This document shows, piece by piece, positions 45,398 through 54,997 of a DNA stretch of 64,000 bases (within the stretch, counting starts at the first letter, position 1; every line of letters starts with the position of its first letter). Source of the DNA: Acinetobacter rongchengensis (GTDB lineage Bacteria > Pseudomonadota > Gammaproteobacteria > Pseudomonadales > Moraxellaceae). Both the position numbers and the translations under genes were made by a program. Below the pieces are notes generated by a model. It ran no database searches, was not told the origin of the DNA, and saw nothing but the letters and a program-made list of their open reading frames with translations. The DNA is taken from assembly GCF_003611475.1 (NCBI RefSeq), contig NZ_RAXT01000004.1:107546-171545 (forward strand), written 5' to 3'.

Positions 45398-46033
45398 ATG
45401 CTCTATAAATTTTATCAACAACGGGTTTTCCCTCATCTACTCAATCAAGTCATGCAAACACCGAGTTTGATGCAAGGGCGTGCAGAATTGCTGAGTAAAG
45501 TTCGTGGTGATGTGCTTGAAATTGGTTTTGGGACAGGGCTCAATCTACCTTTTTATCAAGAAGTTGAACAAATTTATGCACTTGAACCCAATCGTGATGT
45601 TTATGATTTGGCTAAGAAACGTGTTTTAGAAGCCCCTTTTCATGTACAACATATTCAAGCCAGCGCTGAAAAACTGCCTTTTGCGGACAATTCAGTAGAT
45701 AGCATTGTCAGTACATGGACGCTGTGCAGTATTGCTGAATTAGACAAAGCCCTTCAAGAAATCCATCGTGTGTTAAAACCGAATGGCATCTTGCATTTGA
45801 TTGAGCATGTACAATATCAAGACAATAAGTTATTGAAAAAGTTACAGGATGTACTTACCCCTGTACAAAAAGTGATTGCAGATGGTTGTCATCTCAATCG
45901 AAATATTGAGCTTGAGCTATTGAATGCAAATTTCAAATTTTCTGAAAAATACTATTTTGATGCCGAAGACCTACCTAAAGTAGGCCGACGAATGTTTATG
46001 GCAAGGGCGCAAAAGGTTGAAATGACGGTCTGA
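45398..46033 (+). CDS. class I SAM-dependent methyltransferase
   Basis: 211 residues from ATG 45398; an in-frame TTG at 45356 would add 14 residues. The SAM motif DVLEIGFGTGLNLPFY is at about residue 38, with YALEPN and SIVSTWTLCSI after it. It belongs to the UbiE/Methyltransf_11 group; homologues are often annotated only as methyltransferases. The substrate is unknown. Confidence 0.85.
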   Translation: MLYKFYQQRVFPHLLNQVMQTPSLMQGRAELLSKVRGDVLEIGFGTGLNLPFYQEVEQIYALEPNRDVYDLAKKRVLEAPFHVQHIQASAEKLPFADNSVDSIVSTWTLCSIAELDKALQEIHRVLKPNGILHLIEHVQYQDNKLLKKLQDVLTPVQKVIADGCHLNRNIELELLNANFKFSEKYYFDAEDLPKVGRRMFMARAQKVEMTV

Positions 46034-46404
46034 ACATCACATTGAATTAATTTAAACCCTTTTAGATAAATAATGCTCGTCAGTTAAGCACAATTTAGTC
46101 GTTATTCATCTAAGAGTCGTCCCTATCCCTAAGCCTGAACCATTTATGGCACAAGGAAAAAGAGAGAGACTATCGAGAATTTAAACTAATTTTAGATTCC
46201 TTACGCAGCAGTGCTGCTCATCCCTCCTTTATCAAAGGAGAGGAACTTAACTCCAGAAGGGGCAAGGCGGAGGATTTAAATGACTTAACTGAGCAGCATT
46301 ACCGTTAAATAAGTGACTTTTCTTATAAAATACGGTCTAGCACTGAAACTGGTGAACTTTTTTAGACAACGAATTTCTCAAATCAATACATCCCTACCAA
46401 AACC
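46034..46404. other. intergenic region containing a MITE-like element
   Basis: 371 bp without a gene. Most of it is taken up by the element at 46071-46301. The remaining 100 bp up to the nuclease gene show nothing recognisable. Confidence 0.5.
46071..46301. mobile_element. MITE-like element with imperfect terminal inverted repeats
   Basis: The ends TAATGCTCGTCAGTTAAG (46071-46088) and CTTAACTGAGCAGCATTA (46284-46301) are inverted copies matching at 16 of 18 positions. The 231-bp element has no coding capacity. Inside is a short perfect stem, CTCCTTT-ATC-AAAGGAG, near 46225-46241. It looks like a non-autonomous dispersed repeat. Target-site duplications were not identified. Confidence 0.6.
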
Positions 46405-46872
46405 CTACCCATCTAAATCTATTCGAATAGTTTCAAAACGCACTCGCCCTTCATGAATCGCCTGAGCAATTGCTTGCTGACCTTTGGTCAACCGTGCGCC
46501 GCCACTTTTAATATCAATTAACACCACTTCAATATCTTCAGCCAACCCATCACCATCACGAAAATCGGTATAACCGTCAAAGACAACATAATCAATAGGA
46601 TCACCTAAAAACTTAGCATCACTAGGTAAATAGCGAAATTCAGGCATGATCGGCGCCATTTGCTCTGCCATCTTGCCTTTTAACACGGCACGACTGGTAT
46701 TTACACTGCGCTTTTGCGCACTGGCCAATGCCTGCTGATGCTCTAGCTCTAATTCAGTAATATATTGTTCATACTCAGCTTTAATTTTGCCGTTACGTGT
46801 ACTCGACAACACAATTGTGGTTAAAACGATGCCTATACATGCACCAATTAACATTGCCATCCAAATGGACAT
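46405..46872 (-). CDS. membrane-anchored Holliday-junction-resolvase-like nuclease
   Basis: 155 residues from ATG 46872, chosen because GGAAG lies just before it. It has one N-terminal transmembrane segment (MAMLIGACIGIVLTTIVLSS), then a coiled-coil-like stretch, then a PD-(D/E)XK-type domain. GDPIDYVVFDGY and VVLIDIKSGGARLTKGQQAI supply the acid and the D-x-K pair. This architecture matches proteins annotated as endonucleases related to archaeal Holliday junction resolvase. The substrate is unknown. Confidence 0.8.
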   Translation of the reverse strand: MSIWMAMLIGACIGIVLTTIVLSSTRNGKIKAEYEQYITELELEHQQALASAQKRSVNTSRAVLKGKMAEQMAPIMPEFRYLPSDAKFLGDPIDYVVFDGYTDFRDGDGLAEDIEVVLIDIKSGGARLTKGQQAIAQAIHEGRVRFETIRIDLDG

Positions 46873-47000
46873 GCTTTTCTTCCAAAAACAACACACTGCA
46901 CAATGTAAACAACTACTAGACTTTTGTCATGTGTAACCTACACATGACAAATTAATGCTAAGCTAGGGCAAACAATCACTTGCCCAATCATTGTCTAATC

Positions 47001-47645
47001 ATGAAAACGATCCTCATTGCAAATTTGAAAGGTGGCTGCGGTAAAACAATTACAGCAATAACATTGGCTTCTGCACTTGCCCAAAAAGGCTATAAAGTCG
47101 CTCTAGCCGATGCCGACACACAAAAATCAGCAATGCAATGGTTAAAACATCGTCCTGAAGATGCCGCTCCGATTCAAAGTTTAGATTGGCGGCATGAGAA
47201 ATCGATCGGTGATGCACCTAAAAATTTAGATTATTTAGTGATTGATGCACCAGGTGCATTGACGGGTGAGCATGCAGAACAATTGATTAGTGAATGTCAT
47301 GCGGTTGTTACCCCATTACAACCTTCATTTTTCGATATCGACAGTACCAAACGTTTTCTCAAACATATTCAAGAAATTAAGAAGATCCGCAAAGGTAAAG
47401 TTGCTGTGCATTTAGTTGCAAATCGTATGAAACCAAACAGTGCCAGTGCTAAGGATATTCAGCAGTTTTTTGATAAAATTGAACAGAAGCCTGTCGCATG
47501 GATTTCTGAACGTAGTGCCTACGGTCAATTGGCAATGCACGGTTTAACCATTTTTGATAAAACTCAAAAAAATTTCATCACCATTCAACAGCAATGGCAG
47601 CCACTTTTAGATGCCTTAATCGATGATCCAAGCGATTGGTTTTGA
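47001..47645 (+). CDS. ParA family ATPase
   Basis: 214 residues from ATG 47001. The deviant Walker A motif KGGCGKTITAI lies at about residue 10, Walker A-prime at DADTQKSAMQW and Walker B at LVIDAPGAL. It is similar in size to orphan ParA proteins used to position chromosomal or surface cargos. No parB is adjacent. It is divergent from the membrane-anchored nuclease gene, with about 130 bp between them. Confidence 0.9.
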   Translation: MKTILIANLKGGCGKTITAITLASALAQKGYKVALADADTQKSAMQWLKHRPEDAAPIQSLDWRHEKSIGDAPKNLDYLVIDAPGALTGEHAEQLISECHAVVTPLQPSFFDIDSTKRFLKHIQEIKKIRKGKVAVHLVANRMKPNSASAKDIQQFFDKIEQKPVAWISERSAYGQLAMHGLTIFDKTQKNFITIQQQWQPLLDALIDDPSDWF

Positions 47646-47748
47646 AATATTTTTATAAAAGATCATGTGAATGTCGCTTAGAATTTGCCACATTACATTT
47701 TTCAGTTAATATTGGGTGAATAACTCAGCATTTTATTCAGAGTAATTA

Positions 47749-48861
47749 GTGCAAGAATTTTCTTCGAACATACAGCGTATCTTATTGTTTAGTTTATTAT
47801 TTATCCTAATTTTTTTGGGCTATGATATTCTGAAATACTTTATTGTTCCTGTTTTATGGGCCTGTATTATCGCCTATATGACTTGGCCAATGTATAAACG
47901 CATCTTAAGAATATTCGGAACACATCGCCCTACGCTGAGTGCATCTATTATGATTATGCTCGTCGTGTTAGTGGTTGGCGTTCCATTAACATTTGCGATT
48001 TTTATTTTACAACATGAAGGCAGAAATCTTTATTTTGATTTACAACGACAATTGTCTTCTGGTCACTTAACTGTTCCAGATTTTATTCGTGAATTACCGA
48101 TTATTGGTAAAGAAATTAGCCGTACTGTACGTGAAATAAATACCGACCCAACCAGTCTTTCCCAAAACATTGGTACCTGGATTCAGGGGCATTTAAATTA
48201 CGGCAAACTGGTTCTCAATGAAATTACTAGAAATGTCATTAAGTTGTGTTTTGCAGTCATGTCATTGTTCTTTTTCTATCGTGATGGGCAAACCATTTTA
48301 GGACAAGTCAGTAAAGCTTTAGAAATGTTGATCGGTCCACGTATTCATCATTATTTAGACACGATTTCAGAAACGACTCGTGCTGTTGTTTATGGTGTCG
48401 GATTAACAGCTGTCGCTCAAGCGTTTCTTGCAGGGTTGAGTTATTTTGTGGCAGGTGTGCCTAATCCAATGGTGCTAACCATCATCACATTCCTGATGGC
48501 ATTAATCCCCTTCGGCCCTCCTGTTGCCTATACTGCTATCTCGCTGTGGCTATTTTCACAAGGTCAAACTGTGGAAGCGATCGGGGTTATGGCATGGGGT
48601 GTTTGTATCGTCAGTACTGCAGATAATGTGATCCGTCCATTGGTCATTTCAGGTGCGACCAAGATTCCATTCTTATTAATCATGTTTGGTGTTTTAGGGG
48701 GATTAGCTAGTTTTGGATTGGTCGGTTTATTTATCGGTCCAGTGATCTTGGCAATTCTTCTTGCTATCTGGCGTGAATGGTTACATGAAACACTTGATCC
48801 TGAACCTATGCCTAAAACAACCATGGCATATGATATTGATGATGAATCAAAACCGTTTTAA
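47749..48861 (+). CDS. AI-2E family transporter (TqsA/PerM-like permease)
   Basis: A 370-residue membrane protein with seven to eight predicted segments. The family features are visible: YFIVPVLWACIIAYMTWPMY near the N-terminus and the block PFGPPVAYTAISLWL followed by VRPLVISGATKIPFLLIMFGVLGGL. Members of this family include the autoinducer exporter TqsA and sodium/proton antiporters, so the cargo cannot be fixed. Translation starts at GTG 47749. Confidence 0.9.
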   Translation: MQEFSSNIQRILLFSLLFILIFLGYDILKYFIVPVLWACIIAYMTWPMYKRILRIFGTHRPTLSASIMIMLVVLVVGVPLTFAIFILQHEGRNLYFDLQRQLSSGHLTVPDFIRELPIIGKEISRTVREINTDPTSLSQNIGTWIQGHLNYGKLVLNEITRNVIKLCFAVMSLFFFYRDGQTILGQVSKALEMLIGPRIHHYLDTISETTRAVVYGVGLTAVAQAFLAGLSYFVAGVPNPMVLTIITFLMALIPFGPPVAYTAISLWLFSQGQTVEAIGVMAWGVCIVSTADNVIRPLVISGATKIPFLLIMFGVLGGLASFGLVGLFIGPVILAILLAIWREWLHETLDPEPMPKTTMAYDIDDESKPF

Positions 48862-49063
48862 AACATTAAGTTTCATGTTTTAAATATCAACTCGTTTGCA
48901 GCTTATTTCATTTTAAAACTTATCAATTCACATGAATTGGTAAGTTTTAATAAAAATTTATTTTAATAAAATAAAACTTATTTAATAAACTTATACAATC
49001 AGATATTTAAAGCACATTGTTTCGTAGTCTAAGTTTTGTTGCAATAGATGCAATAATTTCAAA

Positions 49064-49636
49064 ATGATGAGAATACCTGAGATGTCATCTAAGCTCGTTA
49101 AAACGTCTATCTTTTGTTCTTTGTTCGCTTTAATTTCAGTGGGTTGTACTTCGAATCCAAACAACACCAAATCGTCTAAATCACCACAACAGGTTGTGGA
49201 CATTCATAGTGTATCAGCACAAGGTGTTGGCAATAAAATTGGGACAATTAGTTTTCAAGATACTGCAAAAGGTTTAAGCATCACTTCAAAATTATCAGCC
49301 TTACCTTCAGGTTTTCACGGTTTCCATATCCATGAAAAAGGCTCATGTGAACCTGCTGAAAAAGATGGAAAAATGGGTGCAGCATTGGCAGCAGGAAGCC
49401 ATTTCAATCCAAACCATACGGGACATGGCACACCAAATGAAGGACACATGGGTGATTTACCTGTGCTGAATGTTGACTCGAATGGCAATGCCAATACCAC
49501 TGTGATTGCCCCTCGCCTTAAACTTTCAGATGTTCAAGGGCTTGCAATTATGATCCATGCAGGGGGAGATAATTATTCAGATCATCCAAAACCATTGGGT
49601 GGTGGCGGTGACCGTATTGCCTGCGGCGTTATTTAA
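49064..49636 (+). CDS. sodC: Cu,Zn superoxide dismutase, lipoprotein
   Basis: 190 residues from the first ATG; ATG 49082 (MSSKLVKT) is a likely real start. A lipobox-like SVGC suggests lipid anchoring in the envelope. The copper/zinc ligands appear in FHGFHIHEKG and SHFNPNHTGHG, with the zinc aspartate in HMGDLP; the C-terminal PLGGGGDRIACGVI includes the active-site arginine and the disulphide cysteine. It removes superoxide outside the cytoplasm. A terminator follows. Confidence 0.95.
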   Translation: MMRIPEMSSKLVKTSIFCSLFALISVGCTSNPNNTKSSKSPQQVVDIHSVSAQGVGNKIGTISFQDTAKGLSITSKLSALPSGFHGFHIHEKGSCEPAEKDGKMGAALAAGSHFNPNHTGHGTPNEGHMGDLPVLNVDSNGNANTTVIAPRLKLSDVQGLAIMIHAGGDNYSDHPKPLGGGGDRIACGVI

Positions 49637-49677
49637 TCAGTGATTGTGGATTGAACAGAACTCAGCAATTAATTTGA

Positions 49678-49714
49678 TGTGGATAAGCAAAGACTTATCC
49701 ACATTTTTATTTTC
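49678..49714 (+). terminator. rho-independent terminator after sodC
   Basis: ATGTGGATAAG (49678-49688) pairs perfectly with CTTATCCACAT (49695-49705), followed by a T-rich run. Confidence 0.9.
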
Positions 49715-49790
49715 AAAACTGCCTATTTGCTCATTCATTTATGTATTGGTCAAGCTATAATGAATCGGTTTTTCAATCTAGAGAATCTCT

Positions 49791-51941
49791 GTGAATAGTT
49801 TCAAAGATCTGTTTCTGAGTTTCAAATCCAATTCGACACTGATCTATTGCTTACAAATTTTTATTGTTCTGACTGGAACAACACTGGGGCTTTATGTTCT
49901 TGATGCTGAATACTTAATTGTCCCAATCACCTTAGGTGCAATTGCAACAGCACTGACAGATTTTGATGATCGACTGACCATCCGTTTGCGTAATCTTGTC
50001 TTGGTTTGTGTGTTATTTTTCAGCGTAAGTAGCATTCTCGAGTTTCTCTATCCTTATAAGTTATTATTTTTAATCTATTTATCACTTTCAAGCGCCGCCT
50101 TTATTTTAATGGGTGCCCTTGGGCAACGTTATGCAACGATTTCATTCGGTACAATATTGTTGTCTATTTACACCATGTTTGGTTTGGGTGAATACAGTGA
50201 ATGGTACCAACAACCCACATATTTCGTTATGGGCACATTGTGGTACGGTCTGACTTCAATTCTATTCTATATACTTAAACCAACACAGGCTGTTCAAGAT
50301 AATTTATCGCAAAGCTTTGATTCATTAGCACAATTATTAATGAGCAAAGCGCGTCTGTTTGACCCTGACAATACCGATAATGTCGAACAACTTTTATATG
50401 ATTTATCTTTACAAAACAGTGCTGTCGTACAAATTTTAAATATCACCAAAGCGTCTTTACTGACACGTTTGAAAGCATCTCGTGCCAATAAAAACACCAT
50501 TTACTGGTTGAATTTATATTTCTTAGCACAAGACATTCACGAACAAGTCACTTCAAATTACTTACATTATGAAAATATTCATAAAAATTTTAGTCGTACC
50601 GATTTAATTTATCGCATTCAAAAAAATGTTCGTTTACAAGCCATCAATTGTCAAAAACTCGCTGAAAGCATTTTAAAACAGCATAGTTTTCAAACCAATC
50701 CAGACAATTCAACGGTCCTAGAAAACTTAGAACAATCGATGCAAGCGTGGATTCAACAAAATCCCTATAATTTAGAAGTAAAGAATTTATTATTGGTTTT
50801 AAATAATCTAAAAAATGTACAACAACAATTTATTAATCTCAGTATCGAACAAGACAGCTATCAACAAAGTTATAGTCAACATCATGATAATTTGAATTTG
50901 TTGGATGACGATATTCATGGTGTGCAAGATTTATGGCTTAAAATCAAGCAACATTTAACGCCTAAATCTGCATTGTTTCGCCATGCGGTACGTATTGCCT
51001 TTGTATTTGCGGTGGGCTATAGCATCTCACTCTTGCCCTTTGCTAAACATGGTTATTGGATTTTACTCACCAGTTTATTTGTCTGCCAAATCAGTTATTT
51101 TGCAACCAAAAGCCGCTTAAAATTACGTACTTTAGGAACAATTTTAGGGGTAGTTTTAGGTATTCCTATTCTCTATTTTGTCCCCAATGTAGAAGGTCAG
51201 TTGGTATTGACCATTATTTTTGGGGTATGCTTTTTCTATTTACGTTCTAAAAAATATGCCATGGCGACGCTGATGGCAACCTTAGTGGTTTTATTGATCT
51301 TTAATTTAAAAGGTGCAGGCTATGCCATTATTTTACCTCGAATTATTGACACAATCTTAGGCTGTTTAATTGCCCTATTTGCAGTGAGTTTTATTTGGCC
51401 TGATTGGAACTTTCGCAATATTTCCAACAATATTCGTAAAAGTACACAAGCCACTTTGGACTATTTCGATGCAATTGTTGAACAATATCAACATGGTAAA
51501 AACAACAGTGTGGATTATCGCAAAGCTCGTCGTTTCGCACATAATGCGCAAATTGAATTGTCGAGCATGATTTCAAGTTTAAGTACTGAACCCAACCCTC
51601 AACAAGATTTAATCCATCATGCTTTTCGCTATTTGGTCTATAGCCACAGTCAACTCAGCTATGTGTCTGCTTTGGGCAGTCATCGTCAGCAAGTACATGA
51701 TCAGCAGATTTTAGATTTAATGCTGTGGTGTAAACAAACACTCAACGATGTTTTACTGCACCATGTAGTTTTAGATGAAGTGTCGATTCAACATAAATTA
51801 TTGGATATTAAACAGTTAAGTGAGCAAGAAAATTTATCTGATGATTTATTACTGGCGTTAAAACAAATCAGTTTGTTATTGGAAACCTTGCCAGAGCTGT
51901 TAAAGTTGAAAACAACATTGCTTGAACTTGAAATTAAATAA
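49791..51941 (+). CDS. FUSC/YccS-family inner membrane protein
   Basis: A 716-residue protein with two blocks of transmembrane helices (about residues 17-160 and 400-540), each followed by a helical cytoplasmic region: the duplicated layout of YccS/YhfK and the FUSC family. The second membrane block has LRTLGTILGVVLGIP and the family-typical RIIDTILGCLIALF. Function is not established; relatives export aromatic acids. Translation starts at GTG 49791. Confidence 0.88.
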   Translation: MNSFKDLFLSFKSNSTLIYCLQIFIVLTGTTLGLYVLDAEYLIVPITLGAIATALTDFDDRLTIRLRNLVLVCVLFFSVSSILEFLYPYKLLFLIYLSLSSAAFILMGALGQRYATISFGTILLSIYTMFGLGEYSEWYQQPTYFVMGTLWYGLTSILFYILKPTQAVQDNLSQSFDSLAQLLMSKARLFDPDNTDNVEQLLYDLSLQNSAVVQILNITKASLLTRLKASRANKNTIYWLNLYFLAQDIHEQVTSNYLHYENIHKNFSRTDLIYRIQKNVRLQAINCQKLAESILKQHSFQTNPDNSTVLENLEQSMQAWIQQNPYNLEVKNLLLVLNNLKNVQQQFINLSIEQDSYQQSYSQHHDNLNLLDDDIHGVQDLWLKIKQHLTPKSALFRHAVRIAFVFAVGYSISLLPFAKHGYWILLTSLFVCQISYFATKSRLKLRTLGTILGVVLGIPILYFVPNVEGQLVLTIIFGVCFFYLRSKKYAMATLMATLVVLLIFNLKGAGYAIILPRIIDTILGCLIALFAVSFIWPDWNFRNISNNIRKSTQATLDYFDAIVEQYQHGKNNSVDYRKARRFAHNAQIELSSMISSLSTEPNPQQDLIHHAFRYLVYSHSQLSYVSALGSHRQQVHDQQILDLMLWCKQTLNDVLLHHVVLDEVSIQHKLLDIKQLSEQENLSDDLLLALKQISLLLETLPELLKLKTTLLELEIK

Positions 51942-52062
51942 CTGCAAATTGGTTTATATTTGGGTTTATAGATTATGCAACTTCAGCAATTTTATCATTT
52001 CGTCCAACTTTTCATCGAATTACGTTACACTCGCAACTCATTCTCATTGTTAAATAGTAACC

Positions 52063-52350
52063 ATGAATATTAAATCTTTACGTATTGTTGGTTTTCTCGA
52101 AGGTATTTCCTTCCTTCTTCTCCTATTTGTTGCTATGCCCATGAAATATATTTGGGGCAATCCGATTTTAGTCAAATATGTTGGCATGGGACACGGCGTA
52201 CTGTTTATTGCATTTCTTGCGGTTTTATTTGTAGTGTGTGAAAAACAGAAATGGTCAATTAAGATGTTTATCCTCGGCCTCATTGCATCCATTTTGCCGT
52301 TTGGGCCATTTGTTTTCGATCATCAATTGAAGAAATTTGCACAAAATTAA
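52063..52350 (+). CDS. DUF3817 membrane protein
   Basis: 95 residues, three hydrophobic segments. The motif LRIVGFLEGISFLLLLFVAMPMKYIWG at the N-terminus and GMGHGVLFIAFL in the middle are characteristic of DUF3817. Function is unknown. A strong terminator follows. Confidence 0.88.
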   Translation: MNIKSLRIVGFLEGISFLLLLFVAMPMKYIWGNPILVKYVGMGHGVLFIAFLAVLFVVCEKQKWSIKMFILGLIASILPFGPFVFDHQLKKFAQN

Positions 52351-52397
52351 AATGCAATATTATGATTTATAAGGTCTTATTTTTAGAATAAGATAAT

Positions 52398-52431
52398 AAA
52401 ACAAAGGGAGATAAACATCTCCCTTTGTTTT
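52398..52431. terminator. bidirectional rho-independent terminator
   Basis: A perfect 15-bp stem, AAAACAAAGGGAGAT (52398-52412) with ATCTCCCTTTGTTTT (52417-52431), has a 4-base loop. It serves both the DUF3817 gene and craA. Confidence 0.93.
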
Positions 52432-52473
52432 AAGCGCAAATATGCGATATGAATGAAGCAAGCATCTAAAAAC

Positions 52474-53715
52474 TTAGAACTCACCACGTTCCTTTCTACC
52501 CAGCATAATTTTTTTCAAGGTTGCTTGTGGGAAGGTAAACCATAGAACAATCAATGTTAAGCATGACAATGCATAAGCCCATAGATGAAAATGCTCATAC
52601 AACACACGCACCAACTCAATCACAAAGAAAAAAGTAAACATCATCAGTACTGAAACAGCTGCGGCAACTGTACCTTTCGATATTTCAGAAGACATCAGTG
52701 CAAAACGGTACAGTACGGAGAAGCTAATCCCTTCACCAAAACTGACTAAAGTCATCCCAAGAATGACACAATATAGAAAGTATTCTCGCCAAATCACGCC
52801 TAAAAACACAATAAGTGTACCCAATAGCATCAGTGGTAGACCGATCAGCACTGTTTTACCCAAGGCATAACGATCAATCACTTTGATGAGCACAATATTA
52901 CCAACAATCAATCCACCTAAAACTGGGAATTGCGCCAATCCATACTGCACACTGCTCAATCCTAATTCTTCGACCAACATCACTGGCGACAAAGCAATCC
53001 ATAACATTAAAGGCATGGCGAGCATTGGTAAACCTAGAGTCAGTCCGATAAAGGTCTTATTCTTATAAACCTGTTTATAGTCATCCCAGATATAACTTAA
53101 AGGTTGTTTGGGAATACTGACTTTAGGATTTGGCATTTTGGCTTTCAAGCCAAACCAGCTTAGAAAAGCGAGAAATGCGATCCCAATAAAGCCCCAATGC
53201 CATGACACATGGTCGATGAGAAATGCACCGAGTACAGGCCCTAATAACGGTGCAAGTAAGGAAATATTGGCCATCAATGCCATGACTTTAATGGCATCAC
53301 GTTCTTCAAAGGTTTCTTGAATCGCGGCATAACCCACGGCTGAAATTACTGATAAACCAAAGCCTTGTAAAAACCTTAAAGCCAAGAAGCTTTCAATCGT
53401 ATGGGTAAATAGAATCAATAAACAGGTGACTGCAAAGAATGCCACACCGGCCAACAATACTTTTTTGCGACCGAGTCGATCAGACAATGGCCCCATGAGC
53501 CATGCAACACATGCACCTCCCAATAAATAGAAGGACATAGAAGATGGCGCCCAAACACTGCTTACACCAAAGTCTTTGGTAATCGCAAGCATGGCGGGTT
53601 GCACCAAGTCATTGCCGATATAGACTGAAAATTCGAACAATACCAATGCCAATGGAAACATCAGCGTGGCACGACTGAGGGTCGTCGTCTGTTCTTTTTG
53701 CATTAAATTTTGCAT
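52474..53715 (-). CDS. craA: MFS drug exporter CraA/MdfA type
   Basis: A 413-residue, 12-helix drug/proton antiporter, clearly similar to CraA of Acinetobacter baumannii, which exports chloramphenicol and other compounds. The acidic residues of TM1 in FEFSVYIGNDLVQPAM correspond to the E26/D34 positions of MdfA. The motif A region GPLSDRLGRKK and LLAPLLGPVLGAFLID are typical. It is probably an intrinsic exporter. ATGs occur at codons 1 and 5; the ribosome binding site is weak. A 16-bp inverted repeat lies about 43 bp upstream. Confidence 0.92.
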   Translation of the reverse strand: MQNLMQKEQTTTLSRATLMFPLALVLFEFSVYIGNDLVQPAMLAITKDFGVSSVWAPSSMSFYLLGGACVAWLMGPLSDRLGRKKVLLAGVAFFAVTCLLILFTHTIESFLALRFLQGFGLSVISAVGYAAIQETFEERDAIKVMALMANISLLAPLLGPVLGAFLIDHVSWHWGFIGIAFLAFLSWFGLKAKMPNPKVSIPKQPLSYIWDDYKQVYKNKTFIGLTLGLPMLAMPLMLWIALSPVMLVEELGLSSVQYGLAQFPVLGGLIVGNIVLIKVIDRYALGKTVLIGLPLMLLGTLIVFLGVIWREYFLYCVILGMTLVSFGEGISFSVLYRFALMSSEISKGTVAAAVSVLMMFTFFFVIELVRVLYEHFHLWAYALSCLTLIVLWFTFPQATLKKIMLGRKERGEF

Positions 53716-54091
53716 TGTTTTCTACATATAATTTTTGGCTTGTTTGGCTGTAACTTGGGGTGTATTGACATTCATTTATAGAATGCCAATACACCCTGTT
53801 TTGGGAGATAAGCGACAGCCCAATGACAAGCACTGAGATTTTAAATAAAAAGTTGTGGAATTTACTTTGAAATAAAGCTGATTAACATCGTATTCACGAG
53901 ATGTCTAAATCAATGATGTCTAAGTTAATGAATAAAAAGCGATAATAAAACAATATTTGTGAGATTTTAAGTTCAGCAAAATACACCCACCTTGCTGAAG
54001 GCGAGATTCTAACAAAGTTCAATTACAAAAACGAGTCAGGATTTACAAAGATTATCATATAAGCAAAAATGAACCAGAAGAATGGTTTTAT
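53716..54091. other. intergenic region between craA and pirin gene
   Basis: About 376 bp, AT-rich, no gene. It contains the inverted repeat listed separately and presumably the craA promoter; 53830-54090 shows nothing recognisable. Both flanking genes are on the minus strand. Confidence 0.4.
53758..53796 (-). promoter_or_regulatory. inverted repeat upstream of craA
   Basis: GGGTGTATTGACATTC (53758-53773) pairs with GAATGCCAATACACCC (53781-53796) at 15 of 16 positions across a 7-base loop. It lies 43-81 bp upstream of the craA start, within the leader or promoter. It may be an operator or a leader hairpin. Confidence 0.55.
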
Positions 54092-54967
54092 TTAATCAGA
54101 TTCGACAGGCTGAATAAATTTTCCAGCCTTTAAATCCTCATAGGCTTGTAGAATTTCAGCATAAGTATTCATTACAAAAAAGCCTTTGGCATTAATCGGT
54201 TCATTCAGCGGTGCAGCGCTCATGAATAAAAACTTACTCTCTCGATGTGCTGTGATTTCAACTTGTTCACCATGACTCGATATCACTGCAAGTGCTTGGT
54301 CATCGAGTAGTTCATCTTCAGGACTAAATTCTAAACATCCAGTACGTAAGAAAATCAAGGTACTGTCACCGACTTTGGCAGGAAATACGGTGCTTTGCCC
54401 TGCTTTTAAATGAATATCTAACAGCAAAATTGGGCTATGGGTTTTGGCTGGCCCTGTAAATCCTAGATATTCACCTGCAATGACTCGAACAAAACCTGCA
54501 TCATGTTCTAACTGTACTGTTGGAATAGTCGCTTTTTTTAAGCTTTGATAACGGGCAGGCTTGAGTTTATCTTTTGCAGGCAAATTGACCCACAGTTGTA
54601 CAATCTCAAAAGCACCCCCTTGTTTAGAAAATTCCTCACTAAACAATTCTTTATGTATCACACCTGATGCAGCCGTCATCCATTGCACATCACCTTCCGC
54701 AATGATGCCACCTCCACCAGTAGAATCACGGTGTTCCAACTCACCTTGAAACATGATGGTGACAGTTTCAAAACCTCGATGCGGATGCTCTGTCACACCT
54801 TTGCGTAAGTTGCTCGGTTTTAAAAGTCCTGGGCCTAAATGATCGAGCAATAAAAAAGGTGAGACCGTATTTCCTAACTCATGGTGTGAAAAAATGGTTT
54901 TTACTGGATGAAAATCCCCAACAGAAAATAAGCTGTCATTTCGGTGGATAAAGGCGAGGGTTTTCAT
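54092..54967 (-). CDS. pirin family protein
   Basis: A 291-residue bicupin. Motifs PFLLLDHLGPG, VTEHPHRGFETVTIMFQGELEHRDS and GDVQWMTAASGVIHKE carry the His/Glu metal ligands of pirins (YhaK/YhhW type); the C-terminal cupin is shorter. Some pirins are quercetin dioxygenases. The physiological substrate is unknown. Confidence 0.93.
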   Translation of the reverse strand: MKTLAFIHRNDSLFSVGDFHPVKTIFSHHELGNTVSPFLLLDHLGPGLLKPSNLRKGVTEHPHRGFETVTIMFQGELEHRDSTGGGGIIAEGDVQWMTAASGVIHKELFSEEFSKQGGAFEIVQLWVNLPAKDKLKPARYQSLKKATIPTVQLEHDAGFVRVIAGEYLGFTGPAKTHSPILLLDIHLKAGQSTVFPAKVGDSTLIFLRTGCLEFSPEDELLDDQALAVISSHGEQVEITAHRESKFLFMSAAPLNEPINAKGFFVMNTYAEILQAYEDLKAGKFIQPVESD

Positions 54968-54997
54968 ACTGTTTTTATTCTCTCACTCAGAAAAGTA

